A stretch of DNA of 64,000 bases, taken from Streptomyces akebiae. GTDB taxonomy: Bacteria > Actinomycetota > Actinomycetes > Streptomycetales > Streptomycetaceae. Positions 10,813-19,436 of the stretch are shown piece by piece. The position numbers were made by a program, and so were the translations under genes. The notes under the pieces are model-generated. The model did not search any database. It was not told the DNA's origin and saw only the letters and a list, made by a program, of their open reading frames with translations. The DNA lies in the NCBI RefSeq assembly GCF_019599145.1, contig NZ_CP080647.1:7626001-7690000 (forward strand), given 5' to 3'. Each line of letters starts with the position of its first letter. Position 1 is the first letter of the stretch.

Positions 10813-11568
10813 ATGGCGACCACCCCGCTGCCCAACTCCCGCACCAACCCCGACGGTTCGGCAACCATCCGGGTCCTCAGCTACAACATCCGCTCCATGC
10901 GCGACGACACCTCCGCCCTCGCCCGAGTGATCACCGCCTGCGCCCCCGACCTGGTCCTCGTCCAGGAGGCCCCCCGCTTCTTCCGCTGGCGCAAGAAGCT
11001 CGCCAGGCTCGCCGCCGCCTCCGGCCTGGTCACCCTCTCCGGCGGGGCCACCGCCTCGGGGCCCGCGCTGCTGTGCGGCCTCCGCGCCACGGTCGAGCAC
11101 ACCGAGGACGTCCTCCTGCCCCTCACCCCGGGCCTGCACCGACGCGGCTTCGCCACGGCCGTGGTCCGCTTCGGCCGCGCCCGCCTCGGCGTCCTGTCCT
11201 GCCACCTCTCCCTCCACAAGGACGAGCGGTACGAGCAGGGCGGCATGCTCCTGGACCACCTCGCCGGCCTGGGTGTGCCGCACGCGGTCGCGGGCGGCGA
11301 CCTCAACGAGCGCCCGCACGGCCGCACGTTCCGCCGCCTCGCCGGCGAACTCCAGGACTGCTGGACCATCAGCCCGTGGGGCGGCGAGTACACCTCCACC
11401 CCCACCGACCCCCACCAGCGCATCGACGCGATCCTGGCCACCGGCGGCATCGAGGTCCTCGGCTGCGGCGTCCCCCTCGACCTCCCCGGCATCACCGACG
11501 ACGACCTGAGGGCGGCCACGGACCACCTGCCGGTCCTGGCCGCCCTCAGAGTCCCCGCCGAGGCCTAG
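10813..11568 (+). CDS. Endonuclease/exonuclease/phosphatase (EEP) family protein
   Basis: A 251-residue protein with the EEP motifs in order: RVLSYNIRSMRDD (Asn), LVLVQEAPRF (Glu), SCHLSLHK, AGGDLNERPHGRTF (Asp, Asn) and DHLPVLAAL at the C-terminus (Asp-His). These bind Mg2+ and hydrolyse phosphodiester or phosphomonoester bonds. There is no signal peptide, so it acts in the cytoplasm. ATG 10813 is preferred; the longer frame from 10714 runs through the glkA terminator region. It converges with the CU044_5270-type gene with 16 bp between stops. The substrate is unknown. Confidence 0.8.
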   Translation: MATTPLPNSRTNPDGSATIRVLSYNIRSMRDDTSALARVITACAPDLVLVQEAPRFFRWRKKLARLAAASGLVTLSGGATASGPALLCGLRATVEHTEDVLLPLTPGLHRRGFATAVVRFGRARLGVLSCHLSLHKDERYEQGGMLLDHLAGLGVPHAVAGGDLNERPHGRTFRRLAGELQDCWTISPWGGEYTSTPTDPHQRIDAILATGGIEVLGCGVPLDLPGITDDDLRAATDHLPVLAALRVPAEA

Positions 11569-11584
11569 AGGTGCCGTACCGCCC

Positions 11585-12661
11585 CTAGCCCGCGGCCGAC
11601 GGGTACTGCTTGACCCTGTCGACGATCGCCCACCTGTCCAGGTACGAGAGCTGGGTGTACACCTTCATGTCCTTGCCGTCGCCCGAGGAACGCTCGTCAC
11701 GGAAGCCGAGGAAGGCGTACGTCACCGGGTCGAAGATGAAGTGGCCGCCGTAGCTGGAGGCTCCCTCGGGCAGGGTCGGGTCGTTGTAGGTGATGGCCAC
11801 GCCGACCCGGCCCTTGGCGTCCTTCTGGTTGGGCACCGCCTTGACACCCGGCACCATCCCGAGCGCCTCGTACGCCGCCGGCCGCAGCCCCTCCGGCATC
11901 ACCGGGACCAGCTTGAGCAGTCCGGCGAGGCTGAAGTGGATGTGCGACCACTCCTGGTCGGTGATGTCGTCCAGGGAGGCGTCCTCCCCCTGGCGCCCGA
12001 AGGACTCCCTCTGGATCGCCAGGATCAACTGCTCCGGGTCGGTCGGCAGCTTCCGCAGCCTGCTCCAGTCCTGCGGCGGCCACACGCTCTCGTTGTCCTT
12101 CAGCGGAGGCGCCCACCACCCCTTGCTGAGCTCCATGACCCACGAGCGCCGGGAGCCGTCCACCGAGCGCCAGTTCTCGGCGACGTGGGTCTTCGTCGTC
12201 CCGGTCTTCTGGTTGGTCTCCTTGATGATCTCCTTCGTGTAGACGAACTGGTCGTCCCGCGGGCTGACCGGCTTCTCGTGCTGTCGCGCGTACGTGGCCG
12301 CCCCGTTGAGCACCGTCCGCGCGCTCACGTTCCGCATCGGCGGCAGGTCGGTCACCGGCGGCTTCGCGGTCCTGCCCCGGCCGTCGTCACCGTCGTGCCC
12401 CACGGCGACCAGGACACCGGCGGTGACGGCGGCGGCGACCAGCCCGCTCAGCGCGATCCGCAGGACCGGACGGCGCCGTACCGGTGAGGCGAGCCGGAAG
12501 GCCGGCTTCCGCGTCCGGTCCGCGTCCGGCGCGGTGACGGTGGCGAGCAGCCGGGCCCGCCCCCGCCGCCGGGTCTCCTCGTCCAGCGGGGGCGCCCCCG
12601 CGTCGTAGGCGGCGAGGTCCCGCAGCTCCCACAGGGCCCTCGGGTCGTCGATGTCACGCAT
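11585..12661 (-). CDS. CU044_5270-type membrane protein (partner of ECF sigma factor)
   Basis: A 358-residue protein: a cytoplasmic N-terminal part (about 1-70), one membrane span near residues 71-88 (LRIALSGLVAAAVTAGVLVAV), and a large outer domain. This matches the CU044_5270 family commonly encoded after ECF sigma factors. The start overlaps the sigma factor stop by 8 bp (ATG at 12659-12661), so the two are translated together. The topology fits an anti-sigma or sensor role, but the N-terminus lacks a recognisable zinc anti-sigma H-x3-C-x2-C motif, so that role is inference. Confidence 0.78.
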   Translation of the reverse strand: MRDIDDPRALWELRDLAAYDAGAPPLDEETRRRGRARLLATVTAPDADRTRKPAFRLASPVRRRPVLRIALSGLVAAAVTAGVLVAVGHDGDDGRGRTAKPPVTDLPPMRNVSARTVLNGAATYARQHEKPVSPRDDQFVYTKEIIKETNQKTGTTKTHVAENWRSVDGSRRSWVMELSKGWWAPPLKDNESVWPPQDWSRLRKLPTDPEQLILAIQRESFGRQGEDASLDDITDQEWSHIHFSLAGLLKLVPVMPEGLRPAAYEALGMVPGVKAVPNQKDAKGRVGVAITYNDPTLPEGASSYGGHFIFDPVTYAFLGFRDERSSGDGKDMKVYTQLSYLDRWAIVDRVKQYPSAAG

Positions 12662-13289
12662 GGGCGTCTGCCTCTCGGAAAGCGGTCGGATCGGATCCGC
12701 CCAGTGCTGCGCGCAGTCTGCCGCGAGCCCGGTTCAGCCGGGATCTGATCGTGCCGACGGGCACGCCGAGGGCCTGGGCCGCCTCTTCGTAGTCGAGGCC
12801 GGCCCAGGCCACCAGCAGCACCACGTCGCGGTGCCGGGCGGACAACCCGGCCAGCGCCGCCGCCAGTTCCCGGCGCACCCCCGTGGCACCGGCCCTGGCG
12901 ACCGCCCGGTCCGCGACCGGCTCCTCGTGCTCCACCGGCTCCGGCAGCCGGGCCAGCGCCCTGAAGCGGCGCGCCTCGGCCCGCCGGTGCCGGCCGACGA
13001 GGTTGGTGGCGACACCGAACAGCCAGGGGCGGGCGTCGAGCCGCTCCAGGTCGTAGGTGTGCCGCCGCTGGAAGGCGATGGCGAAGGTCTCCGCCATCAG
13101 ATCCTCCGCCGCCTCGGGACCCAGCCGCCGAGCCGCGTAACGGTGCACGGCGTCGGCATGGCGGTCGTAGAGGACGGCGAACAGCTCGGGCTCGTCCCGG
13201 GACCGCTCGATCACGCGGGCGTCACTTTCCTCGCGCTCTCTCTCGCGCTCTCTCTCGCGGGTGCCGAGTCCCGGTGGTCCGACGGGCAT
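12654..13289 (-). CDS. ECF-type RNA polymerase sigma factor
   Basis: A 211-residue sigma-70 family protein. Region 2 spans about residues 35-100 (LFAVLYDRHADAVHRYAARRL ... RPWLFGVATNLVGRHRR), and region 4 about 140-195 (LSARHRDVVLLVAWAGLDYEEAAQALGV with PVGTIRSRLNRARGRL as recognition helix). ATG 13289 is chosen because GAGGAG sits 7 nt upstream; the longer frame from 13412 crosses the terminator region. The N-terminus is odd: an Arg-Glu dipeptide tract of about 9 residues encoded by a perfect 12-bp tandem repeat. It heads a two-gene operon with the overlapping membrane protein, which probably controls it. Confidence 0.88.
   Translation of the reverse strand: MPVGPPGLGTREREREREREESDARVIERSRDEPELFAVLYDRHADAVHRYAARRLGPEAAEDLMAETFAIAFQRRHTYDLERLDARPWLFGVATNLVGRHRRAEARRFRALARLPEPVEHEEPVADRAVARAGATGVRRELAAALAGLSARHRDVVLLVAWAGLDYEEAAQALGVPVGTIRSRLNRARGRLRAALGGSDPTAFREADAHA
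13231..13260. repeat. 12-bp tandem repeat in the sigma factor N-terminus
   Basis: TCGCGCTCTCTC occurs twice back to back (13231-13242, 13243-13254), followed by a partial third copy. It encodes the Arg-Glu tract near residues 12-20 of the sigma factor. The unit is a multiple of three, so copy change would alter length without a frameshift. Confidence 0.7.
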
Positions 13290-13422
13290 CGGGGCTCCTC
13301 TCGTTCGTCCGAACGCCTCGAACGCTTGGGCTCGTTCGGGTCGTGCACCCGTACTTCGCCGTTCACCGGAATCGAGTTCCATTCCGCCGCCGAGGCGCAC
13401 GGCACGGGGCACCGGGCGACGG

Positions 13423-13459
13423 CGAGGGCCCGCCCGGAACGTTCCCGGGCGGGCCCTCG
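13423..13459 (-). terminator. Strong hairpin terminator after the acidic membrane protein gene
   Basis: The arms CGAGGGCCCGCCCGGAAC (13423-13440) and 13441-13459 are inverted with a single extra G on one side. The hairpin sits 30 bp past the stop at 13489 on the minus strand and before the sigma factor start, separating the two units. Confidence 0.8.
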
Positions 13460-13488
13460 TACGCGACGCGACGTCGGTGGCGGTGGGG

Positions 13489-14220
13489 TCAGACGACCGC
13501 GCCCCGGCCCGGATCGTCGTCGTCCTCGTCGTCGCCCTTCATCCGCATCACCAGCGTGGCGAAGCCGCCGAGGAAGCCGCCGATGCCCAGGGTGGTGAGC
13601 CACCAGGTCATCTCCCAGCCGAGCAGCACGGCGAGCAGCAGCAGGACCGGCCCGCCGACGACGCCCAGCCAGGCGAACTTGGCGGTCGCGTCGGCCTCCG
13701 GCAGCGGGGGCGGCTCGGGCGGCACGAAGTGACCCTCGTCGTCCTCGTCGTCCTCGTCGGAGTCCTCGTCGCCGGTGTCCTCGCCGACCGGGTCGGGCAC
13801 GCTGTAGTCGCGCGGGCCGGCCCCGACACCGGGCGCGAACGCGACCGAGCTGCCGAGCGGCCTGGGGGCCGCGGGTCCCGCGGCGCCGTCGGACGTCTTG
13901 TCCGCGGATTCCTCCGGCTCGGCCTCCAGGAGGGCCAGGTCCTCCACGGACCTGAACGGCTTGGCACCCGGCGGGTCCGGCGGCTCCTCACCGAACCCGG
14001 CGACGATGGCCCGCCAGGCGGCGTCCTCGTCGAACGGCACGTGCTGCTCCTCGCCCGCGAGCTGCTCCTCGCCCGGCGTATCGCCGGACGAGGCGCCCCC
14101 GGCGCCTTTGGCGGGGCCGCCTGCGGAGCTGCCCGAGGAGTCGCCCCGTGAGTCACCGGGTGAGGCGCCGAGCGGCGCCCCCTGCTCCTCCGGCTCACGC
14201 TCGGAGTCGTGCTCAGCCAC
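13489..14220 (-). CDS. Acidic two-span membrane protein, unknown function
   Basis: A 243-residue protein. About 170 N-terminal residues are disordered and rich in Gly, Ser, Pro, Glu and Asp, with an embedded conserved-looking stretch HVPFDEDAAWRAIVAGFGEEP. An acidic run (GDEDSDEDDEDDEG) precedes two hydrophobic segments near residues 182-200 (FAWLGVVGGPVLLLLAVLLG) and 205-225, and the tail is basic then acidic. Its ATG overlaps the stop of the upstream hydrolase by 8 bp, so the two are co-translated. I do not recognise a functional domain. Confidence 0.75.
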   Translation of the reverse strand: MAEHDSEREPEEQGAPLGASPGDSRGDSSGSSAGGPAKGAGGASSGDTPGEEQLAGEEQHVPFDEDAAWRAIVAGFGEEPPDPPGAKPFRSVEDLALLEAEPEESADKTSDGAAGPAAPRPLGSSVAFAPGVGAGPRDYSVPDPVGEDTGDEDSDEDDEDDEGHFVPPEPPPLPEADATAKFAWLGVVGGPVLLLLAVLLGWEMTWWLTTLGIGGFLGGFATLVMRMKGDDEDDDDPGRGAVV

Positions 14221-15103
14221 CAGTGGCCGTCCCTTCCCTCTGCTCCAAGGATCCCGGACCGATCCGATCCGCGGACCCCGAATCAGACTGCTGTACGGAT
14301 TCCGCGTCGGACTTCTTCACACCCGCCGCGGACTCCGTCGCGCGAGGCGCATCGGATCCCGCCACCAGCCGGGTGACGAACGCGTGGCTCTCCTCGAAGA
14401 TCCGGTCCGCGTCGTGGTCCAACGTCGCGACATGGTGGCTCTGTTCCAGCAGGACCTCCGTGACGTCCGTCGAGGACACCCGGCCGAGGACGCGCTCGGA
14501 GTCGACGGGCGGCACCACATGGTCCCGTGGGCTGTGCAGCAGCAGCAACGGCTGGGTGACCTGGGGCAGTTCGCCGTCGACGAGGCGCAGGAAATTACGC
14601 AGGGAGTGGGCCGCGTGCAGCGGCACATGGCTGTACCCCACCTCCTCGACGCCCTCCTTGGCGATGTCGCTGGTGATCCCCTTCGTGGTGGGGACGAAGT
14701 GCCGGAGCAGGGGAAGGGCGTGCGCGGCCGGGCCGTGCACCTTGTTCGCCGGGTTGACGACCATCACGCCGGCGACCGCGTCCCCGTGCTTCGCGGCCAG
14801 CCGCAGCGCCAGGGCGCCGCCCATGGACAGCCCCGCGACGAAGACCCGCGTACAGCGCTCACGCAGGGTCCGCAGCTCGCGGTCCACCTCCGCGTACCAG
14901 TCCTGCCAGCCCGTCGGGCGGAGGTCCTCCCAGCGGGTGCCGTGGCCCGGCAGCAGGGGCAGCGCGACGGTCAGCCCGCGTTCGGCGAGATACTCCGCCC
15001 AGGGCCGCAGAGACTGTGGTGACCCGGTGAAACCGTGGCAGAGGAGGACTCCGACCTCCCCGCCCTCGTGGTGGAACGGCTCGGCTCCAGGAAGGACCGG
15101 CAC
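14213..15103 (-). CDS. Alpha/beta hydrolase, carboxylesterase/monoacylglycerol lipase type
   Basis: A 296-residue alpha/beta-hydrolase. The oxyanion region is LLCHGFTGSPQSLRPWA (HGFTGS as in Est30-type carboxylesterases). The catalytic triad reads Ser93 (GLSMGG), Asp194 (SPRDHVVPP) and His223/224 (QSHHVATLD). The last 50 or so residues are a disordered extension beyond the usual length of about 250. There is no signal peptide, so it is cytoplasmic. It heads an overlapping pair with the acidic membrane protein and diverges from the plsC-type gene. The physiological ester is unknown; a lipid ester is likely. Confidence 0.85.
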   Translation of the reverse strand: MPVLPGAEPFHHEGGEVGVLLCHGFTGSPQSLRPWAEYLAERGLTVALPLLPGHGTRWEDLRPTGWQDWYAEVDRELRTLRERCTRVFVAGLSMGGALALRLAAKHGDAVAGVMVVNPANKVHGPAAHALPLLRHFVPTTKGITSDIAKEGVEEVGYSHVPLHAAHSLRNFLRLVDGELPQVTQPLLLLHSPRDHVVPPVDSERVLGRVSSTDVTEVLLEQSHHVATLDHDADRIFEESHAFVTRLVAGSDAPRATESAAGVKKSDAESVQQSDSGSADRIGPGSLEQREGTATGG

Positions 15104-15274
15104 GGTTCGGTCTCCTGTTCATGAGAAGGGTGTGAATGAGTCCGGATGTGGTTCACCGTACGCGACCGCACTGACACCGACCAGGGGCTTCGCCCGACAC
15201 CGGTCGGACCTGTCGGACTCTTCCTCGGGCGTCCGGGTTAAGGTCTCCTCCACGGATCACAGAGAGGCACTCGG

Positions 15275-16120
15275 TTGTTGTACGGCGCGATGAAGGTCGC
15301 TATCGGGGGACCGCTCAAGGTCACCTTCAGGCCCTGGGTGGAGGGCCTGGAGAACATTCCGGCCGAGGGCGCCGCGATCCTCGCGAGCAATCACCTCTCC
15401 TTCTCGGACTCGTTCTTCCTCCCCGCGGTCCTGGACCGCAAGGTCACGTTCATCGCGAAGGCCGAGTACTTCACCACCCCCGGCCTCAAGGGCAAGCTGA
15501 CGGCCGCCTTCTTCAAGGGCGTCGGCCAGCTCCCGGTGGACCGTTCCGGCGCGCGCGGCGCGGGTGAGGCCGCGATCAGGAGCGGCATACAGGTCATCGA
15601 GAGCGGCGAACTCTTCGGCATCTACCCGGAGGGCACCCGCTCGCCCGACGGTCGCCTCTACCGGGGCAAGCCCGGCGGCCTCGCCCGCGTGGCCCTCGCC
15701 ACCGGCGCGCCCGTCATCCCCGTCGCCATGATCGACACGGAGAAGATCCAGCCCCCGGGCAAGGTCCTGCCCAAGGTCATGCGCCCCGGCATCCGCATCG
15801 GCAAGCCCCTCGACTTCAGCCGCTACCAGGGCATGGAGCACGACCGCTTCGTCCTGCGGGCGCTGACCGACGAGGTCATGTACGAGATCATGAAGCTCTC
15901 CGGCCAGGAGTACGTCGACATGTACGCGACCGCCGCCAAGCGGCAGATCGCGGACGCGGCCAAGGCCGAGAAGGAGGCCGACAAGGCCGCCAGGGCCGCC
16001 CTCGCCAAGGCTGCGAAGGAACAGGCCGCCAGGGAGCTGAGGGAACAGGCCGAGAAGGCCCGCGCCGACAAGGACGGCACGGACAAGGACGGTACGGACA
16101 GGGAGCGCCCGGCTTCGTGA
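15275..16120 (+). CDS. plsC: 1-acyl-sn-glycerol-3-phosphate acyltransferase (PlsC family)
   Basis: A 281-residue acyltransferase with the H-x4-D catalytic motif at His40-Asp45 (NHLSFSD) and the glycerol-3-phosphate site YPEGTRSPDG. It would convert lysophosphatidate to phosphatidate at the membrane. From about residue 225 there is a highly charged, Ala/Lys/Glu-rich helical tail with a repeated DKDGT element, longer than usual for the family. The start is TTG at 15275 (or the next TTG, 15278) with GAGAGG 7 nt upstream. It precedes the macS gene by 80 bp on the same strand. Streptomyces has several PlsC paralogues, so the exact substrate is uncertain. Confidence 0.86.
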   Translation: MLYGAMKVAIGGPLKVTFRPWVEGLENIPAEGAAILASNHLSFSDSFFLPAVLDRKVTFIAKAEYFTTPGLKGKLTAAFFKGVGQLPVDRSGARGAGEAAIRSGIQVIESGELFGIYPEGTRSPDGRLYRGKPGGLARVALATGAPVIPVAMIDTEKIQPPGKVLPKVMRPGIRIGKPLDFSRYQGMEHDRFVLRALTDEVMYEIMKLSGQEYVDMYATAAKRQIADAAKAEKEADKAARAALAKAAKEQAARELREQAEKARADKDGTDKDGTDRERPAS

Positions 16121-16200
16121 CCGCCGGGTCTCCGGGTACGGTCGCGTTCCGGACGCGTATGCCGGGGGTGCCCGGTGGCGAGTCAACAGGGGGTGGGGAC

Positions 16201-17451
16201 GTGCCGAAGCTCGAGCGGGTCATGGCGATGTCGGTGGAGCAGCCGCTGTGGCGTGCGCTCACCGGCTACCGGGTGCTGACGATGATCTACGCCGTCGGCC
16301 TCTTCGTCAGCGCGTACGACAAGTTCGAGCGCCCCTGGCTGGCCGTCGCCTACTACGCGGTGCTGGCCGGCTGGACGCTGGTGACCCTGCCCAAGGTCGC
16401 GAGCGCCGCCAGCTGCACCAAGCGGTTCCTCGCCGCCGACCTGACCATCGCGATCGTCGGCATCCTGCTCACCCGGCTCGCCGACTCCACCGCGCGGGTG
16501 GAGGCCGGAGGCCCCACGCTGCCGTCGATATGGACCGCCGGCGCCGTCCTCGCCTTCGCCATCAAGGGCGGCTGGCGCTGGGCCGCCTTCGCCTCCACGC
16601 TCGTCGCCGTCGCCAACCTGGTCCACCGGGGCGCCCCCACCCGCGACACCATCCACAACGTCCTGCTGGTCTGGGTCGCCTCCATCGCCATCGGCTACGT
16701 CGTCGAGGTCGCCCGCGCCTCCGAGCGCACCCTTGCCCGCGCCCTGGAGATCGAGGCCGCCACCCGCGAACGGGAACGCCTCGCCCGCGACATCCACGAC
16801 AGCGTTCTCCAGGTCCTGGCCATGGTCCAGCGGCGCGGCACCGCCCTCGGCGGGGAGGCCGCCGAACTGGGCCGGATGGCGGGCGAGCAGGAGGTCGCCC
16901 TGCGCACCCTGGTCTCCGGCGGCCTGGTCCCCGTCTCCCGGATCTCGGAGGACGCGGCCCACGGGGCCCTCGTCCGCGTGGTGGACGAGCCGGACGCGTC
17001 CGACGCCGGCGCCGCCGGGGACCCCGTGGACCTGCGGGCCCTGCTCGCCCCGTACGCCGGTGCGAAGGTCACCTTCTCCGAGCCCGGCGGCCCGGTGCCG
17101 CTCGCCCCGGGGGCCGCGCGGGAGCTGGCCGCGGCGGTCGGTGCCGCCCTGGACAACGTGCGCGCGCACGCCGGCGACGGGGCCCGGGCCTGGATCCTGG
17201 TCGAGGACTGGCCGGACGAGATCATCGTGACGGTACGGGACGACGGCCCCGGCATCCCCGAGGGGCGGCTCGCCCAGGCCGAGGGCGAGGGCCGGCTCGG
17301 GGTGGCCCTCTCCATCCGGGGGCGGCTGCGCGACATCGGCGGCACGGCCGAGCTGATCTCGGTGCCGGGCCAGGGCACGGAAGTCGAACTGAAGGTACCC
17401 AAGGCCGCACAGGGGCCGAGGGGCGTACGGGGGAAGGCGGAGAAACGGTGA
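16201..17451 (+). CDS. macS: MacS-type sensor histidine kinase
   Basis: A 416-residue kinase. The first half holds about four to five hydrophobic segments (residues 20-170) with short loops, typical of membrane-embedded sensing. The phosphoacceptor is His199 in ARDIHDSVLQVLAMVQRRG (HisKA_3 type), and the C-terminal HATPase domain has the N box (LDNVRAHAG) and VRDDGPGIPEG (G1 box). GTG 16201 follows a G-rich ribosome site. Its stop overlaps the response regulator start by 4 bp (GTGA). Position between plsC and pfkA matches the MacRS pair of S. coelicolor, known to affect morphogenesis and actinorhodin (recalled, not checked). Confidence 0.88.
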   Translation: MPKLERVMAMSVEQPLWRALTGYRVLTMIYAVGLFVSAYDKFERPWLAVAYYAVLAGWTLVTLPKVASAASCTKRFLAADLTIAIVGILLTRLADSTARVEAGGPTLPSIWTAGAVLAFAIKGGWRWAAFASTLVAVANLVHRGAPTRDTIHNVLLVWVASIAIGYVVEVARASERTLARALEIEAATRERERLARDIHDSVLQVLAMVQRRGTALGGEAAELGRMAGEQEVALRTLVSGGLVPVSRISEDAAHGALVRVVDEPDASDAGAAGDPVDLRALLAPYAGAKVTFSEPGGPVPLAPGAARELAAAVGAALDNVRAHAGDGARAWILVEDWPDEIIVTVRDDGPGIPEGRLAQAEGEGRLGVALSIRGRLRDIGGTAELISVPGQGTEVELKVPKAAQGPRGVRGKAEKR

Positions 17452-18227
17452 CGGAGAGCGTGGAGAGCGTGGACGACGGCGGGGCGGCGGTCGTAAGGCC
17501 CACGGACGGCCCGTCGGTGGGCGCCGGGTCGGTGGACGCGGTGGCGCGGCCCGGCGGGGGCGGCGGCCCGATCAGGGTCATGGTGGTCGACGACCACCCC
17601 ATGTGGCGCGACGCCGTCGCCCGCGACCTGGCCGAGTCCGGCTTCGACGTGGTCGCCACGGCGGGCGACGGCGAACAGGCGGTACGGCGCGCCCACGCCA
17701 CCGGGCCGGACGTGCTCGTCCTGGACCTGAACCTGCCCGCGAAGCCGGGCGTACAGGTCTGCAAGGAACTGGTGGGAGCCAACCCCGCCCTGCGCGTCCT
17801 CGTGCTGTCGGCGAGCGGGGAGCACGCGGACGTCCTGGAGGCGGTGAAGTCCGGCGCGACCGGCTATCTGCTGAAGTCGGCGTCGACGGAGGAGCTGATC
17901 GACGCCGTACGCCGCACCGCCGTCGGCGACCCCGTCTTCACTCCCGGTCTCGCGGGCCTGGTGCTCGGTGAGTACCGCCGCCTCGCCTCCGAGCCCGCGC
18001 CCGCCCCGGGCGCCGACGAGCCGAAGGCCCCGCAACTCACCGACCGCGAGACCGAGGTGCTGCGGCTCGTCGCCAAGGGCCTGAGCTACAAGCAGATCGC
18101 CGAGCGTCTCGTCATCTCGCACCGCACGGTCCAGAACCACGTCCAGAACACCCTCGGCAAGCTCCAACTGCACAACCGGGTGGAGCTGGTCCGCTATGCC
18201 ATAGAGCGTGGTCTCGACGACGAGTAA
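17448..18227 (+). CDS. macR: MacR-type NarL/LuxR-family response regulator
   Basis: A 259-residue response regulator. A poorly conserved Gly-rich leader of about 40 residues precedes the receiver domain (VMVVDDHPMWRDAVARDL; phosphorylation site Asp93 in VLVLDLNLP). A LuxR/GerE DNA-binding domain ends the protein (LTDRETEVLRLVAKGLSYKQ, then AERLVISHRTVQNHVQNTL). GTG 17448 overlaps the kinase stop, so the pair is translationally coupled. The published MacR box is, from memory, TGAGTACNNGTACTCA; a one-mismatch copy lies in this window at 38609-38624. Confidence 0.9.
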   Translation: MTESVESVDDGGAAVVRPTDGPSVGAGSVDAVARPGGGGGPIRVMVVDDHPMWRDAVARDLAESGFDVVATAGDGEQAVRRAHATGPDVLVLDLNLPAKPGVQVCKELVGANPALRVLVLSASGEHADVLEAVKSGATGYLLKSASTEELIDAVRRTAVGDPVFTPGLAGLVLGEYRRLASEPAPAPGADEPKAPQLTDRETEVLRLVAKGLSYKQIAERLVISHRTVQNHVQNTLGKLQLHNRVELVRYAIERGLDDE

Positions 18228-18331
18228 ACGTGTCGAATCACCCCATAGAGTGATGGCGATTTGATCAACTCCGGTCAACTCACCCTCAATCGGCCGTAAT
18301 TCGCCGGAATTGGCTTCCCGTTCATGCCGAA

Positions 18332-18345
18332 GTGACCTGGATCAC
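18332..18345. promoter_or_regulatory. Crp-like palindrome upstream of pfkA
   Basis: GTGACCTGGATCAC has the GTGA-N6-TCAC form of CRP-type sites and ends 46 bp before the pfkA start. It is close to the reported Streptomyces Crp pattern GTG-N6-GNCAC but differs at one position. Binding is not shown. Confidence 0.35.
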
Positions 18346-18391
18346 TATTAGCGTGACCCTCACCAGGCAACCGCGGCGAAGGGACATTTCC

Positions 18392-19420
18392 ATGCGCGTC
18401 GGAGTACTGACCGGAGGCGGCGACTGCCCCGGGCTCAACGCCGTCATCCGAGGCGTCGTCCGCAAGGGCGTGCAGGAGTACGGCTACGACTTCGTCGGCT
18501 TCCGGGACGGCTGGCGGGGACCGCTGGAGAACGACACCGTCCGCCTCGACATCCCCGCCGTGCGCGGCATCCTGCCCCGCGGCGGCACGATCCTCGGCTC
18601 CTCGCGCACCAACCCGCTCAAGGAGGAGAACGGCATCCGCCGGATCAAGGAGAACCTCGCCAAGCAGGAGGTCGAGGCGCTCGTCGCCATCGGCGGCGAG
18701 GACACGCTCGGGGTGGCGGCTCGCCTGTCGGACGAGTACGGGGTGCCGTGTGTGGGCGTCCCCAAGACGATCGACAACGACCTCTCCGCCACGGACTACA
18801 CCTTCGGCTTCGACACGGCGGTCGGCATCGCCACGGAGGCGATCGACCGCCTCCACACCACCGCCGAGTCCCACATGCGCGTCCTGGTGGTGGAGGTGAT
18901 GGGCCGTCACGCCGGCTGGATCGCCATCCACTCCGGCCTCGCCGGCGGCGCCAACGTCATCCTCATCCCCGAACAGCGCTTCGACGTCGACAAGGTGTGC
19001 GCCTGGGTGACGTCCCGGTTCAAGGCCTCGTACGCGCCCATCGTGGTCGTCGCGGAGGGGGCCATGCCGAAGGACGGCGAGATGGTCCTCAAGGACGGCT
19101 CGCTCGACTCCTTCGGTCATGTCCGTCTCTCCGGCGTCGGCGAGTGGCTGGCCAAGGAGATCGAGAGGCGCACGGGCAAGGAGGCCCGTACGACCGTCCT
19201 CGGCCACGTCCAGCGCGGCGGCACGCCCTCGGCCTTCGACCGCTGGCTCGCCACGCGCTTCGGCCTCCACGCCATCGACGCGGTGCGCGACCGCGACTTC
19301 GGCAAGATGGTCGCCCTCCGCGGCACCGACATCGTCCGCGTCCCCATCGCCGACGCGACGGCCCGCCTGAAGACCGTCGACCCGAAGCTCTACGAGGAGG
19401 TCGGCGTCTTCTTCGGCTGA
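18392..19420 (+). CDS. pfkA: 6-phosphofructokinase with PPi-type active-site residues
   Basis: A 342-residue group III phosphofructokinase that phosphorylates fructose 6-phosphate to fructose 1,6-bisphosphate. It shows the N-terminal loop MRVGVLTGGGDCPGLNAVIR, PKTIDND (Lys125, catalytic Asp128), EVMGRHAGWIA and LGHVQRGGTPSAFDR. The nucleotide loop reads GGEDT: Asp104 replaces the Gly of ATP enzymes (GGDGS in E. coli, GGEGT in the studied Streptomyces ATP-PFK). Asp104 together with Lys125 is the classic pattern of PPi-dependent enzymes, so the phosphoryl donor is open. ATG 18392 is used with AAGGGA about 9 nt upstream. Confidence 0.93.
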   Translation: MRVGVLTGGGDCPGLNAVIRGVVRKGVQEYGYDFVGFRDGWRGPLENDTVRLDIPAVRGILPRGGTILGSSRTNPLKEENGIRRIKENLAKQEVEALVAIGGEDTLGVAARLSDEYGVPCVGVPKTIDNDLSATDYTFGFDTAVGIATEAIDRLHTTAESHMRVLVVEVMGRHAGWIAIHSGLAGGANVILIPEQRFDVDKVCAWVTSRFKASYAPIVVVAEGAMPKDGEMVLKDGSLDSFGHVRLSGVGEWLAKEIERRTGKEARTTVLGHVQRGGTPSAFDRWLATRFGLHAIDAVRDRDFGKMVALRGTDIVRVPIADATARLKTVDPKLYEEVGVFFG

Positions 19421-19436
19421 GGCGGGCGCGTCATGG

